The translations under genes were made by a program, and so were the position numbers. Shown piece by piece: positions 7,972-17,672 of a stretch of 64,000 bases of DNA. The stretch is from Paraburkholderia largidicola. GTDB lineage: Bacteria; Pseudomonadota; Gammaproteobacteria; Burkholderiales; Burkholderiaceae. Each line of letters opens with the position of its first letter. Position 1 is the stretch's first letter. The stretch is taken from positions 2,790,001-2,854,000 of the forward strand of contig NZ_AP023174.1 of NCBI RefSeq assembly GCF_013426895.1, given 5' to 3'. The notes below the pieces were generated by a model. The model made no database searches, was not told where the DNA came from, and saw nothing but the letters and a program-made list of their open reading frames with translations.

Positions 7972-9654
7972 ATGGCGTATTCACTTTCCACGCTCGCTTC
8001 GCTCACGGCCCGCTGCGCTGACACGCTGCGCGGCATGCGCGCACGCGTGCGCGTCGGCGCCGCATCGTGCGCGCTGGGTGCGGCGCTCGCCGTGCTCGCG
8101 CCCATCAGCGCCCATGCATTGACGGCCGAAGAAGTCGCACCGCTCGCCGGCGACGACTTCGATGCGAAGTCAGCAGCAATCGACAAGCTGATCGCGAATC
8201 ACGATGCGCCGTCGCTCGCGCTGCTGAAAGCGCTGTCCGAAGACAGCGCGCTCGCCACCGATAACGGCAACGTGCTGATTCAGGACAACGACACCGCGCA
8301 CGACGCGGTCACAGGCAAGACCGTCGCCGCGGGCGACGCGCAGCCGGTCACGCTGAACAACCTGTTGCGCTCGAAAGTCGCGGGCGCGTTGTCGGGCCTG
8401 CAACTCGATTCGACCGACCCGGCGAAGCGCGCGGCCGCGATCACCGCGCTGCTGCAAAGCCCCGATCCGTCGATGAAGCCGCAGATCGACGCAGCGCGCG
8501 CAAAGGAAACCGACCCGACGCTCAAGAAGCGCCTCGACACGCTCTGGGCGATGACGGCGCTGCACGACACCGATGCGGCGAAGCGTCTCGAAGCGGTGAA
8601 GCTGGTCGCCGCGCGGCACGATCTGGACATGTACGAACTGCTGCGCCCGCTCGTCGCGAAGAAGGCAGACGGCACGTTCGCCGAAAGCGACGCCCAGGTC
8701 CGCGCGGCAGCGCAGACGGGCATCGACGCGCTCGATTCGATCCAGCGCCGCAGCGAGATCGCAGGGACGCTGTTCGCGGGGCTGTCGCTCGGCAGCGTGC
8801 TGCTGCTCGCCGCCCTCGGCCTTGCCATCACGTATGGCCTGATCGGCGTCATCAACATGGCGCACGGCGAGTTTCTGATGATCGGCGCGTATGCGACTTA
8901 TGTCGTGCAGAACCTGGTGCAGCGCTACATGCCCGGCGCGTTCGACTGGTATCCGCTGATCGCCGTGCCCGCTTCGTTTGCGGTGGCGGCGCTGGTCGGC
9001 ATCGTGCTCGAGCGGCTCGTGCTGAAGCATCTGTATGGACGCCCGCTCGAAACGCTGCTGACCACCTTCGGCGTGAGCCTGATCCTGATCCAGGCGACGC
9101 GCATGCTGTTCGGCGCGCAGAACGTGCAGGTGGTGAACCCGTCGTGGATGAGCGGCGGCGTCACGGTGCTGCCGAACCTGATCCTGCCGTACAACCGTCT
9201 CGCGATTCTTGCGTTCTCGCTGATCGTCGTCGGGATTGCATGGGCCGTGCTGACGAAGACGCGTCTCGGCCTGTTCGTGCGCGCCGTCACGCAGAACCGC
9301 CGGATGGCCGCGTGCGTCGGCGTGAAGACCGCGTATGTCGATTCGTATGCGTTCGCGTTCGGCGCGGGCATCGCGGGGCTGGGCGGCTGCGCACTGTCGC
9401 AGATCGGCAATGTCGGCCCCGACCTCGGGCAGAGCTACATCATCGATTCGTTCATGGCCGTCGTGCTGGGCGGGGTCGGGCAACTGGCGGGCACCGTGAT
9501 CGGCGGCTTTGGGCTCGGGCTGGTCAGCAAGGCCATCGAGCCGTTCTGGGGCGCCGTGCTCGCGAAGATCGCGGTGCTGGTGCTGATCGTTCTGTTTATC
9601 CAGAAGCGGCCGCAGGGCATGTTCGCCCTGAAGGGCCGCAGCGCGGAGGCATGA
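7972..9654 (+). CDS. urtB: Urea ABC transporter permease UrtB
   Basis: A 560-residue inner-membrane permease. Residues 1-50 form a signal peptide, and about 50-255 form a periplasmic N-terminal domain rich in charged residues, a known addition in UrtB over LivH-type permeases. The rest is the multi-spanning LivH-like core, with YGLIGVINMAHGEFLMIGAY near residue 285 and VVLGGVGQLAGTVIGG near the end. It pairs with UrtC to form the urea channel. The stop is 1 bp from the urtC start, implying coupling. Confidence 0.95.
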   Translation: MAYSLSTLASLTARCADTLRGMRARVRVGAASCALGAALAVLAPISAHALTAEEVAPLAGDDFDAKSAAIDKLIANHDAPSLALLKALSEDSALATDNGNVLIQDNDTAHDAVTGKTVAAGDAQPVTLNNLLRSKVAGALSGLQLDSTDPAKRAAAITALLQSPDPSMKPQIDAARAKETDPTLKKRLDTLWAMTALHDTDAAKRLEAVKLVAARHDLDMYELLRPLVAKKADGTFAESDAQVRAAAQTGIDALDSIQRRSEIAGTLFAGLSLGSVLLLAALGLAITYGLIGVINMAHGEFLMIGAYATYVVQNLVQRYMPGAFDWYPLIAVPASFAVAALVGIVLERLVLKHLYGRPLETLLTTFGVSLILIQATRMLFGAQNVQVVNPSWMSGGVTVLPNLILPYNRLAILAFSLIVVGIAWAVLTKTRLGLFVRAVTQNRRMAACVGVKTAYVDSYAFAFGAGIAGLGGCALSQIGNVGPDLGQSYIIDSFMAVVLGGVGQLAGTVIGGFGLGLVSKAIEPFWGAVLAKIAVLVLIVLFIQKRPQGMFALKGRSAEA

Positions 9655-9655
9655 C

Positions 9656-10843
9656 ATGACATCCGCGACTTCTTCCGCTTCCACGTCCGTCGATGCACGC
9701 GCCGACGCTCAGGCGAGCGAACGCGAACGCCTCGAAGGCTTCGCGCTCGGCTTGCCGCCCCGCCCTGCCCTGCTGTCGCGGCGCGCGTGGCAGTTCCTGA
9801 TCGCATTGATCATCGCGATCGGACTCGGCGTGCCGTTCACGGCGCTGGTGTTACCCGAAACGAGCACGTTCCATCTGTCCGCGTACGCGATGACGATCAC
9901 CGGCAAATTCATGTGCTATGCGATTGCCGCGCTGGCGCTCGATCTCGTCTGGGGTTACTGCGGCATCCTGAGTCTTGGTCATGGGTTGTTCTTCGCGCTC
10001 GGCGGCTACGCGATCGGCATGTACCTGATGCGCGCGATCGGCCATGACGGCAAGTACGGCAGCGACCTGCCCGACTTCATGGTGTTTCTCGACTGGCATC
10101 AGTTGCCGTGGTACTGGGAAGGCACGCAGCATCTCGCGTATGCGCTGCTGCTGGTCGTGCTGGTGCCTGCCGTGCTCGCCTGGGTGTTCGGCTTCTTCAC
10201 GTTCCGCTCGCGCGTGAAGGGCGTGTATCTGTCGATCATCACGCAGGCGATGACCTTTGCCGCGATGCTGCTGTTCTATCGCAACGAGACGGGCTTTGGC
10301 GGCAACAACGGCTTCACCGATTTCAAGCGGATTGCGGGCTATCCGATCACGCATGCCGGCACGCGGACCGCGCTTTTTCTTTTGACGTTTGCGATGCTCG
10401 TGCTTGCGTTCATCGGCGCGCGCGCAATCGTGACTTCGAAGCTCGGACGCGTGGTCACGGCTGTGCGCGACGGCGAGACGCGTCTGATGTTCCTCGGCTA
10501 TAGCCCGCTTGCGTACAAGCTGTTCATCTGGACGGTGTCGGCCGTGCTGTGCGGCATTGCGGGCGCGCTGTATGTGCCGCAGGTCGGCATCATCAATCCG
10601 GGCGAGATGTCGCCGGGCAACTCGATCGAAATGGCGATCTGGGTGGCGGTGGGCGGACGCGGCACGTTGATCGGGCCGATTATCGGCGCGTTTGCGGTGA
10701 ATGGCGCGAAGAGCTTTTTCACGGCTTATTTTGCGGAGTACTGGCTGTTCTTTTTGGGTTTGATCTTCGTGCTCGTGCCGTTGCTGTTGCCGAACGGGAT
10801 CATGGGGCTGTTCGAGCTCGCAACACGCAAGAGGAACCGCTGA
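9656..10843 (+). CDS. urtC: Urea ABC transporter permease UrtC
   Basis: A 395-residue LivM-like inner-membrane permease. After a hydrophilic N-terminus of about 40 residues come many membrane segments, including LVWGYCGILSLGHGLFFALG and the family signature SGN/NPGEMSPGNSIEMAIWVAVG near the C-terminus. It forms the membrane pore with UrtB. The TGA stop shares one base with the urtD start (TGATG at 10841-10845), so translation is probably coupled. Confidence 0.95.
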   Translation: MTSATSSASTSVDARADAQASERERLEGFALGLPPRPALLSRRAWQFLIALIIAIGLGVPFTALVLPETSTFHLSAYAMTITGKFMCYAIAALALDLVWGYCGILSLGHGLFFALGGYAIGMYLMRAIGHDGKYGSDLPDFMVFLDWHQLPWYWEGTQHLAYALLLVVLVPAVLAWVFGFFTFRSRVKGVYLSIITQAMTFAAMLLFYRNETGFGGNNGFTDFKRIAGYPITHAGTRTALFLLTFAMLVLAFIGARAIVTSKLGRVVTAVRDGETRLMFLGYSPLAYKLFIWTVSAVLCGIAGALYVPQVGIINPGEMSPGNSIEMAIWVAVGGRGTLIGPIIGAFAVNGAKSFFTAYFAEYWLFFLGLIFVLVPLLLPNGIMGLFELATRKRNR

Positions 10844-11706
10844 TGAACGAAAACCCGATGGTTCCTGATCTTTCGCTGGCTGAAGAACATGATGGCCGCG
10901 CGCTTTCCGGCGTGGCGTCGATGGGACGCGTGGTCACGCCTGGCGAGATCGACGTATCGCATGGGGCGATTCTCTATCTGGAAGACGTGACGGTTTCGTT
11001 CGATGGCTTTCGCGCGTTGAATGCGTTGTCGCTGTCGATCGATGTCGGCGAGTTGCGCTGCATTATTGGGCCGAATGGCGCCGGCAAGACGACGATGATG
11101 GACGTCATTACGGGGAAGACTTCGCCTGATTCGGGCAAGGTGTTTCTTGGGCAGACGATCGATCTCACGCGGATGAACGAGCCTTCGATTGCACGCGCCG
11201 GGATTGGGCGCAAGTTTCAGAAGCCGACTGTGTTCGAGCAGCATCCCGTCTGGGAGAACCTCGAACTGGCGATGAAAACCGACAAGGGTTGGTTGGCGTC
11301 GTTACGCGCGCGGCTGGATCGTGCGGCGCAGGCGCGGATCGAAGAGACTTTGTCGTTGATTCGTCTCGAAGGCGAGGCGCTGCGGCCTGCTGGTGAGCTT
11401 TCTCATGGGCAGAAGCAGCGGCTCGAGATCGGGATGTTGTTGATGCAGCAGCCTGCTTTGTTGTTGCTCGATGAGCCTGCGGCTGGCATGACTGATGATG
11501 AGACTATGGAACTCGCTGCTCTTCTTAACCACTTGCGTGGGACCTGTTCCATGATGGTTGTTGAGCATGATATGGAGTTTGTGGCTGCTTTGGCCGGTGA
11601 CACCGGTAAGGTTACTGTGATGGCCGAAGGCCGGGTTCTTGCGCAAGGGACGCTTGATGAGGTCAAGCGTGATGCTGCTGTGGTTGAGAGTTATTTGGGG
11701 CGTTGA
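10843..11706 (+). CDS. urtD: Urea ABC transporter ATP-binding protein UrtD
   Basis: A 287-residue LivG-type ATPase. Walker A is GPNGAGKTT (about residues 73-81), the signature is LSHGQKQRLEIG and Walker B is LLLLDEPAAGMT. About 45 residues precede the first beta strand, as is common for UrtD. It energises UrtBC together with UrtE. Codon use in the last third shifts to visibly T-rich, less GC-biased codons. The stop at 11704-11706 is followed directly by a G/T-rich tract and a 0.65-kb inverted-repeat element, so urtE is displaced by about 830 bp from the rest of the operon. Confidence 0.95.
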   Translation: MNENPMVPDLSLAEEHDGRALSGVASMGRVVTPGEIDVSHGAILYLEDVTVSFDGFRALNALSLSIDVGELRCIIGPNGAGKTTMMDVITGKTSPDSGKVFLGQTIDLTRMNEPSIARAGIGRKFQKPTVFEQHPVWENLELAMKTDKGWLASLRARLDRAAQARIEETLSLIRLEGEALRPAGELSHGQKQRLEIGMLLMQQPALLLLDEPAAGMTDDETMELAALLNHLRGTCSMMVVEHDMEFVAALAGDTGKVTVMAEGRVLAQGTLDEVKRDAAVVESYLGR

Positions 11707-11804
11707 ACAGGTTTTTGGTTTTTTGGGTTTTTGTTTTTGTTTGCAACTGCTTCTTTTGTCGGTTTCTCTGAGGGTTCGTTGGCATCCGCCGTTTGCGCTT
11801 GTGC

Positions 11805-12460
11805 TGGCATCCGCGTATTGCCTTCGTGCTTCAGGCGTTGCCCCTGTGCGGGGCGGCACCTACTTTTCTTTGCCGCCGCAAAGAAAAGTAGGCAAAAGAA
11901 AGCGGCTCACACCGCCAGCACGTGTACTTGCCTGAGGGCCCTCACAGGGTCTTACGCTTCACACGGCAGCGATTTTGTCCGCGTGCGTTGCCAACGCTTC
12001 GAACAGATGCATCACCCGCTTCAAGCGCCTCCGCAAAGGCAAGCGTCAGCGAAAGGTTCGCGCCGCCCAGGTGGCAAACGGTGTGTAGGTTGTCGCGTCG
12101 TACAGGATAGCGCTCTTACAAGGTGGGGCGCGTGCGCTATCGGTCCGAAGTGAGGCGTGTGGAGTACTTGAGCCTACACACACTTTGCCACCTGGGCGGC
12201 AGCGGACTATCTGGCACGGCACGCTGTAGTACGGGCGTGTGAAGCGGGTGAGGCGCACAGAGAGAACGTCGGCAACGAACATGAGCAAGCGTGTTGCCGT
12301 TTGAAGCGTAAGAGCCTTTGGGGGCCCTCAGGCAGACACTAGAACTGGCGGTGTTAGCCGCTTTCTTTTGCCTACTTTTCTTTGCGGCGGCAAAGAAAAG
12401 TAGGTGCCGCCCCGCACAGGGGCAACGCTTGCGAACCAGAAGCAAATCGCGGATGCGAGC
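11805..12460. repeat. Long nested inverted-repeat element, copy A
   Basis: One of three related elements in the window. The outer inverted repeats at 11835-11918 and 12345-12428 (84 bp each) contain the self-complementary pair CCTACTTTTCTTTG/CAAAGAAAAGTAGG. Similarity runs outwards to a GGCATCCGCG motif on both sides. Imperfectly inverted arms lead to inner inverted repeats (12062-12089 and 12173-12200) flanking an 83-bp core. The left arm near 11927-11970 carries right-arm-type sequence, suggesting exchange between arms. No transposase or plausible gene is inside; open frames reading through it are by-products of the repeats. It separates urtD from urtE. I do not recognise a named family. 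Confidence 0.93.
12090..12172 (+). repeat. Core segment of element A (reference orientation)
   Basis: An 83-bp segment between the inner inverted repeats. It begins TTGTCGCGTCG and contains GCTATCGGTCCGAAGT. Its orientation relative to the arms matches copy C and is opposite to copy B. Confidence 0.85.
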
Positions 12461-12532
12461 GAAAAAGCAAGCCGAAAAAGCCACAGCCTGGAACCTGCCG
12501 CTCGCCAAAGAGCAAAAAAAGGACACACGAAA

Positions 12533-13225
12533 ATGCTTGAAGTAGAAAACCTGAACCAGTACTACGGCGGCAGCCACATCCTCCGAAATGTAAAGCTGAC
12601 GGTGCCAGACGGAAAACTAACCGTCCTGCTAGGGCGCAATGGCGTAGGCAAGACTACGCTCCTAAGAACCCTGATGGGCGTCGTCCCCATCAAGACCGGC
12701 GAAATCAGGTGGCGCGAAACGCCGATAACAAAACTCGCCCCTCACGCGCGAGTAGCGCAAGGATTAGCCTACGTGCCGCAAGGCAGAGACATCTTCCCAA
12801 GACTAACGGTAGAAGAAAACCTGCTCGTCGGCGCAGCCAGCAAAAAAGCCCCCAAAAAAATCCCGGACAAGATCTACGACCTGTTCCCCGTCCTGAAGGA
12901 CATGAAGGCAAGAAGAGGCGGCGACCTCTCCGGCGGCCAGCAGCAACAGCTGGCAATCGGACGAGCACTCATGAGCGAACCGCAACTGCTGATCCTCGAT
13001 GAACCCACGGAAGGCATCCAGCCGTCCATCATCCAGGACATCGGCAGAACCCTCCGGCAACTCGTCGAGGAAATGGGCCTGACCGTCCTGCTCGTCGAGC
13101 AATACTACGACTTCGCCAAAGCCATCGCCGACCGCTACTGGGTCATGAGCCGCGGCGAAATCGTCGCGGGCGGCGAAGGCGCCAACATGGACGACGACGG
13201 CGTGCGCACGCTGATCGCGGTATAA
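12533..13225 (+). CDS. urtE: Urea ABC transporter ATP-binding protein UrtE
   Basis: A 230-residue LivF-type ATPase with Walker A GRNGVGKTT (residues 34-42), signature LSGGQQQQLAIGR and Walker B LLILDEPTEGIQ. The start at ATG 12533 has AAAGGA about 8 bp upstream. An in-frame upstream start at 12404 would add residues encoded by the repeat element and should be rejected. It is the last urt gene, 33 bp before ureD. Because a large palindromic repeat lies just upstream, its transcription may be attenuated or may need its own promoter. Confidence 0.95.
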   Translation: MLEVENLNQYYGGSHILRNVKLTVPDGKLTVLLGRNGVGKTTLLRTLMGVVPIKTGEIRWRETPITKLAPHARVAQGLAYVPQGRDIFPRLTVEENLLVGAASKKAPKKIPDKIYDLFPVLKDMKARRGGDLSGGQQQQLAIGRALMSEPQLLILDEPTEGIQPSIIQDIGRTLRQLVEEMGLTVLLVEQYYDFAKAIADRYWVMSRGEIVAGGEGANMDDDGVRTLIAV

Positions 13226-13257
13226 CGGCGAGGCCCAGTTAGCTGCTATCCTCGCCG
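13226..13257 (+). promoter_or_regulatory. Hairpin abutting the ureD start codon
   Basis: CGGCGAGG (13226-13233) pairs exactly with CCTCGCCG (13250-13257), loop 16 nt, ending 1 bp before the ureD ATG. There is no recognisable Shine-Dalgarno between the hairpin and the start, so it may influence ureD translation. Confidence 0.5.
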
Positions 13258-13258
13258 C

Positions 13259-14140
13259 ATGTCGCTTCACGAACACCACGCCACGCTCGCCACCATCGAC
13301 GATCCGTCGCACGCCCAATGGCGTGCCCGGCTCGAACTCGGCTTCGCCCGACACGGCGAGCGAACCACCCTCGCCCATCGTCTGCACGAAGGCCCGTTGC
13401 GCCTGCAACGCCCGCTCTATCCCGAAGGGACGTCCATCTGTCACGCCGTCATCGTGCATCCGCCCGGCGGCGTCGCGGGCGGCGACCGGCTCGATATCGA
13501 CATCCGCCTCGATGCGAATACTCACGCCGTGCTCACGACGCCCGGCGCGACCAAGTGGTACAAGTCGAACGGCCGCTCGGCGTATCAGCGCATCGCAATC
13601 CGCGTCGGCGCAAATGCAAAGCTCGACTGGCTGCCGCAAAACAACATCGTCTTCGATCACGCGAACGCTTCGCTCGACTTCTCGCTCACACTCGACGAAG
13701 GCGCCACCGCGCTCGGCTGGGACGCGACGCAACTCGGCAGGCAGGCCGCGGGCGAAACCTGGTCGGCGGGTCATCTGCGCGCTGTTTCGCGCATCGTCGG
13801 CGCGGATGGTCAGCCGTTGTGGTTCGAACGCGCGAAGCTCGCTGCCAGCGACCCGCTGCGCGACGCGCCGCAAGGTCTTGCGAACTTCCCCGCGTTCGGC
13901 ACGCTGTGGGCCGTCAGCCCGCAATGCAACGACGCGCTCGCCGAGGCACTCACCGCCCAGTTGCCCTTCGACGATTCGATTCGCGCGGCCGCATCGTGCG
14001 TGTGCGATGGCGTGATGATCGTGCGGGCCGTCGCGCGATCGATGGAAACGCTTCAGCAAGCGTTGACCCAGTGCTGGCTGCACTTGCGGCCAGTCGTGCA
14101 TCAGGTCGACGCGAAGCCGCTGCGGATCTGGACTACCTGA
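13259..14140 (+). CDS. ureD: Urease accessory protein UreD (UreH)
   Basis: A 293-residue cytosolic urease chaperone that works with UreF and UreG to deliver nickel to the UreABC apoenzyme. Family sequence includes [17 protein letters not shown] near residue 41, [13 protein letters not shown] near residue 64 and [11 protein letters not shown] near residue 96. Length is normal for UreD. It follows urtE by 33 bp and leads the urease cluster. Its start is unusual in lacking a clear ribosome-binding site and in following a perfect 8-bp hairpin. Confidence 0.95.
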   Translation: MSLHEHHATLATIDDPSHAQWRARLELGFARHGERTTLAHRLHEGPLRLQRPLYPEGTSICHAVIVHPPGGVAGGDRLDIDIRLDANTHAVLTTPGATKWYKSNGRSAYQRIAIRVGANAKLDWLPQNNIVFDHANASLDFSLTLDEGATALGWDATQLGRQAAGETWSAGHLRAVSRIVGADGQPLWFERAKLAASDPLRDAPQGLANFPAFGTLWAVSPQCNDALAEALTAQLPFDDSIRAAASCVCDGVMIVRAVARSMETLQQALTQCWLHLRPVVHQVDAKPLRIWTT

Positions 14141-14344
14141 GCAGATAACCGGGCGAATCGGCTCTACGCACCATCTTCGGGCATCGCGCCGCGCCAGTGT
14201 GGTGCAACGGCACATGCAAGCAACGGGAAAGCCTCGCCTCGCCTGCATGGCATAGCCCTTGCTGCTTATGGCGCCTCGCGAGCGCCGCATCGACGGCGCG
14301 TTGCGAAGCCCGCTAAAAATCACACGCCGAAGCTGATCGCCAAC

Positions 14345-15148
14345 ATGACCCAAACGACCGTACATCGCCCGCGCCGCGCGTGGCTCGCCATCCTGCTGCT
14401 CGCGCCGTTCCTGACGCTCGCCGCGCCCGTCGCCCGCGCGGACACGCTCGACAACATCACCAAGGCTGGCGTCCTCAAGGTCGCCGTGCCGGAAGACTAT
14501 CCGCCGTTCGGCTCGGTCGGTCCGGACCTGAAGCCGCAAGGCTACGACATCGACACGGCCGCGCTGCTCGCGAAGTCGATGAACGTGAAGCTCGAACTCG
14601 TGCCCGTCAACAGCGCGAACCGCATCCCGTATCTGCAAACCAACAAGGTCGATCTCGTGATCTCGTCGCTCGGCAAGACGCCGGAACGCGAGAAGGTCAT
14701 CGATTTTTCGACGCCGTACGCGCCGTACTATCAAGGCGTGTTCGGTCCCGCCGACATCAAGGTCAGCGGTCCCGCCGATCTCACCGGCAAGACGGTCGGC
14801 GCGACGCGCGGCGCGCTCGAAGAAATCGCACTCACGCAGATGGCGCCGAACGCGACCATCAAGCGCTTCGAAGACAACAACGCGACCATCTCCGCGTTCC
14901 TGTCGGGCCAGGTGCAGTTGATCGCAGCGGGCAACATCGTCGCCGCCGCCATCCTTGCAAAGAACCCGCCGCGCCGCCCGGAACCGAAGTTCGTCATCAA
15001 GAACTCGCCGTGCTTCGTCGGCATGAACAAGAACGAGCCGCGCCTGCAACAGAAGGTCGATGCCGCCATCGCGCAGGCGAAGCAGGACGGCACGCTCAAC
15101 GCGATGTCGAAGAAGTGGTTCAGCGCGCCTTTGCCCGCCGATCTGTAA
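14345..15148 (+). CDS. Periplasmic solute-binding protein, family 3 (amino-acid type), inside the urease cluster
   Basis: A 267-residue exported binding protein. A signal peptide ends near APVARA (about residue 33). The mature part begins with ITKAGVLKVAVPEDYPPFGS and contains YLQTNKVDLVISSLGKTPER and KTVGATRGALEE, all characteristic of SBP_bac_3 polar amino-acid receptors. No permease or ATPase lies beside it, so it is an orphan receptor or uses components encoded elsewhere. It sits between ureD and ureA, with gaps of about 200 and 160 bp, in the urease orientation. The ligand is not predictable; a nitrogenous compound would suit the context. Confidence 0.88.
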   Translation: MTQTTVHRPRRAWLAILLLAPFLTLAAPVARADTLDNITKAGVLKVAVPEDYPPFGSVGPDLKPQGYDIDTAALLAKSMNVKLELVPVNSANRIPYLQTNKVDLVISSLGKTPEREKVIDFSTPYAPYYQGVFGPADIKVSGPADLTGKTVGATRGALEEIALTQMAPNATIKRFEDNNATISAFLSGQVQLIAAGNIVAAAILAKNPPRRPEPKFVIKNSPCFVGMNKNEPRLQQKVDAAIAQAKQDGTLNAMSKKWFSAPLPADL

Positions 15149-15305
15149 GCACTGCGTCGGTCGAAGCTGGTATCGTGATGCGGCCGTGCGCCGCGCGCGA
15201 TACGGGCAGCGGCAACAGGGCAGCAACACTGCGCGCAGCGCCGGAATGACCCACGCGGCGCTCGCTCACGCGGGCGCCATAGGACGAATGCGATAAGCGA
15301 ATGCG

Positions 15306-15608
15306 ATGAAGCTCACTCCACGCGAAAAAGACAAACTCCTGATCTTCACGGCCGCGCTGCTCGCGGAACGTCGCCGCGCACGCGGCCTCAAGCTCAACTA
15401 TCCGGAAGCCGTCGCGTTCATCACGGCCGCGCTGATGGAAGCCGCGCGCGACGGCAAGACGGTTGCCGAAGTGATGCACTACGGCACCACGCTACTCACA
15501 CGCGACGACGTGATGGAAGGCGTGCCCGAGATGATTCCCGATATCCAGGTCGAAGCCACCTTCCCCGACGGCACGAAGCTCGTGACCGTCCATCACCCTA
15601 TTCCGTGA
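15306..15608 (+). CDS. ureA: Urease gamma subunit UreA
   Basis: A 100-residue urease gamma subunit of the standard three-subunit bacterial enzyme. It starts [19 protein letters not shown] and includes [13 protein letters not shown] and the C-terminal VTVHHPIP, all family hallmarks. It forms the (alpha-beta-gamma)3 assembly with UreB and UreC in the cytoplasm. ureB follows after 10 bp, so the structural genes are co-transcribed. Confidence 0.97.
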   Translation: MKLTPREKDKLLIFTAALLAERRRARGLKLNYPEAVAFITAALMEAARDGKTVAEVMHYGTTLLTRDDVMEGVPEMIPDIQVEATFPDGTKLVTVHHPIP

Positions 15609-15618
15609 CGAGGCGCGC

Positions 15619-15924
15619 ATGATCCCTGGTGAACTGATTACCGACGACGGCGAACACGAACTCAACGCAGGCCGCGCGACTGTCACCGTCACCGTGTCGA
15701 ACACGGGCGACCGGCCTGTGCAGGTCGGCTCGCACTACCACTTCTACGAAGTCAACACGGCGCTCGCGTTCGATCGCGAAGCCGCGCGCGGCTTCCGCCT
15801 GAACATCGCAGCGGGCACCGCCGTGCGCTTCGAGCCGGGCCAGGAACGCACGGTCGAACTCGTCGCGCTGGCGGGCGACCGCGTCGTCTACGGCTTCAAT
15901 GGCAAGGTAATGGGCAAGCTCTGA
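15619..15924 (+). CDS. ureB: Urease beta subunit UreB
   Basis: A 101-residue urease beta subunit starting [18 protein letters not shown], with the conserved [19 protein letters not shown] and [12 protein letters not shown] segments. It packs against UreC near the active site and takes part in oligomerisation. Start and spacing fit the ureABC operon: 10 bp after ureA and 40 bp before ureC. Confidence 0.97.
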   Translation: MIPGELITDDGEHELNAGRATVTVTVSNTGDRPVQVGSHYHFYEVNTALAFDREAARGFRLNIAAGTAVRFEPGQERTVELVALAGDRVVYGFNGKVMGKL

Positions 15925-15964
15925 TCGCTGTGCTTACGCGCGAACATTCGGGAACCTCTCAAAC

Positions 15965-17671
15965 ATGACATTACGCATTGGCCGCCGCGCATACGCGGAA
16001 ATGTTCGGCCCGACGACGGGCGACCGTGTACGCCTCGCGGACACCGATCTGCTGATCGAAGTCGAACGCGATTACACGATCTACGGCGAAGAAGTGAAGT
16101 TCGGCGGCGGCAAGGTGATTCGCGACGGCATGGGCCAGTCGCAGCGCGTCGCAGCCGACGTGGTCGATACCGTCGTGACGAACGCACTGATCCTCGATCA
16201 CTGGGGCATCGTCAAGGCCGATATCGGCATCAAGAACGGCCGCATCGCGGCGATCGGCAAGGCGGGCAATCCCGACATCCAGCCAGGCGTGACGATTGCG
16301 ATCGGCGCGGCGACGGAAGTGATCGCGGGCGAAGGCATGATCGTGACGGCGGGCGGCATCGATACGCACATTCACTTCATCAGCCCGCAGCAGATCGAAG
16401 AAGCGCTCGCGAGCGGCGTGACGACGATGCTCGGCGGCGGCACGGGCCCCGCGACGGGCACGAATGCGACGACCTGCACGCCGGGCCCGTGGCACATGGA
16501 GCGCATGCTGCAAGCCGCCGATGGCTATCCGATGAATCTCGGCTTTCTCGGCAAGGGTAACGTGAGCCTGCCGCAGCCCGCGCTCGAGCAGATCGCAGCG
16601 GGCGCGATCGGGCTGAAGCTGCATGAGGATTGGGGCACGACGCCCGCTGCGATCGACAACTGTCTTTCGGTTGCCGACGACACCGACACGCAGGTCGCGA
16701 TCCACACGGACACGCTGAACGAAGCGGGCTTCGTCGAAGCGACGGTGGCCGCGTTCAAGGGCCGCACGATTCACACGTATCACACGGAAGGCGCGGGCGG
16801 TGGCCACGCGCCCGACATCATCAAGGTGTGCGGCGAAGCGAACGTGCTGCCGTCGTCGACGAATCCGACGCGCCCTTATACCGTCAACACGCTCGACGAA
16901 CATCTCGACATGCTGATGGTCTGCCATCACCTCGATCCGTCGATTGCGGAAGACATCGCGTTCGCTGAATCGCGCATCCGTCGCGAGACGATTGCGGCGG
17001 AAGACATCCTTCACGATCTTGGCGCGCTGTCGATGCTCTCATCGGATTCGCAAGCGATGGGCCGCGTCGGCGAAGTCATCATCCGCACGTGGCAGACCGC
17101 GCACAAGATGAAAGCACAGCGCGGCGCGCTGCCCGAAGACAACGCGCGCAACGACAATTTCCGCGCGAAGCGTTACGTGGCGAAGTACACGATCAACCCG
17201 GCGCTCACGCATGGCATCGCGCATGAAGTCGGTTCGATCGAGCCGGGCAAATGGGCCGATATCGTGTTCTGGGAACCGGCGTTCTTCGGCATCAAGCCTG
17301 CGCTGATCCTCAAGGGCGGCATGATCGCGATGGCGCAGATGGGCGATCCGAATGCATCGATTCCGACGCCGCAGCCCGTGCACTATCGCGAGATGTTCGC
17401 GACGCGCGGCGGCGCATTGGGACGCACGTCGCTGACCTTCGTGTCGCAGATGGCGCTCGATGCGAACATCGCCGAGCGCTACGGCCTGAGCAAGCGTATC
17501 GTTGCAGTGAAGAACTGCCGCAGCGTCACGAAGGCGCACATGATCCACAACGCGTGGCAGCCGTCGATCAGCGTCGATCCCGAGACATATCAGGTGATCG
17601 CTGATGGGCAATTGCTGACCTGCGAGCCGGCAAAAGTTCTGCCGATGGCGCAACGCTATTTCCTGTTCTGA
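15965..17671 (+). CDS. ureC: Urease alpha (catalytic) subunit UreC
   Basis: A 568-residue catalytic subunit that hydrolyses urea to ammonia and carbamate with a dinuclear nickel centre. All expected ligands are visible: His135 and His137 in THIHF, the carbamylated Lys218 in GLKLHEDWG, His247, His273 and Asp361. The mobile flap with catalytic His321 lies in MVCHHLDPS. The enzyme therefore looks intact. It follows ureB and is 1 bp from ureE. Urea would be supplied by the UrtABCDE importer encoded just upstream. Confidence 0.98.
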   Translation: MTLRIGRRAYAEMFGPTTGDRVRLADTDLLIEVERDYTIYGEEVKFGGGKVIRDGMGQSQRVAADVVDTVVTNALILDHWGIVKADIGIKNGRIAAIGKAGNPDIQPGVTIAIGAATEVIAGEGMIVTAGGIDTHIHFISPQQIEEALASGVTTMLGGGTGPATGTNATTCTPGPWHMERMLQAADGYPMNLGFLGKGNVSLPQPALEQIAAGAIGLKLHEDWGTTPAAIDNCLSVADDTDTQVAIHTDTLNEAGFVEATVAAFKGRTIHTYHTEGAGGGHAPDIIKVCGEANVLPSSTNPTRPYTVNTLDEHLDMLMVCHHLDPSIAEDIAFAESRIRRETIAAEDILHDLGALSMLSSDSQAMGRVGEVIIRTWQTAHKMKAQRGALPEDNARNDNFRAKRYVAKYTINPALTHGIAHEVGSIEPGKWADIVFWEPAFFGIKPALILKGGMIAMAQMGDPNASIPTPQPVHYREMFATRGGALGRTSLTFVSQMALDANIAERYGLSKRIVAVKNCRSVTKAHMIHNAWQPSISVDPETYQVIADGQLLTCEPAKVLPMAQRYFLF

Positions 17672-17672
17672 A

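Noticed and set aside
11639..12577. Short Arg/Pro-rich open frames through repeat copies A, B and C (with peptide VRGGTYFSLPPQRKVGKR)
   Set aside because: The same peptide arises on both strands at every outer repeat because the repeats are inverted. There are no ribosome sites, and frames end at random points. They are by-products of the repeat DNA.
12803..15229. A very long open frame on the minus strand (about 800 codons) opposite urtE, ureD and the solute-binding protein
   Set aside because: It is antisense to three clear genes, has an Arg/Ala/His-rich composition expected from the complement of high-GC codons, and matches no family.
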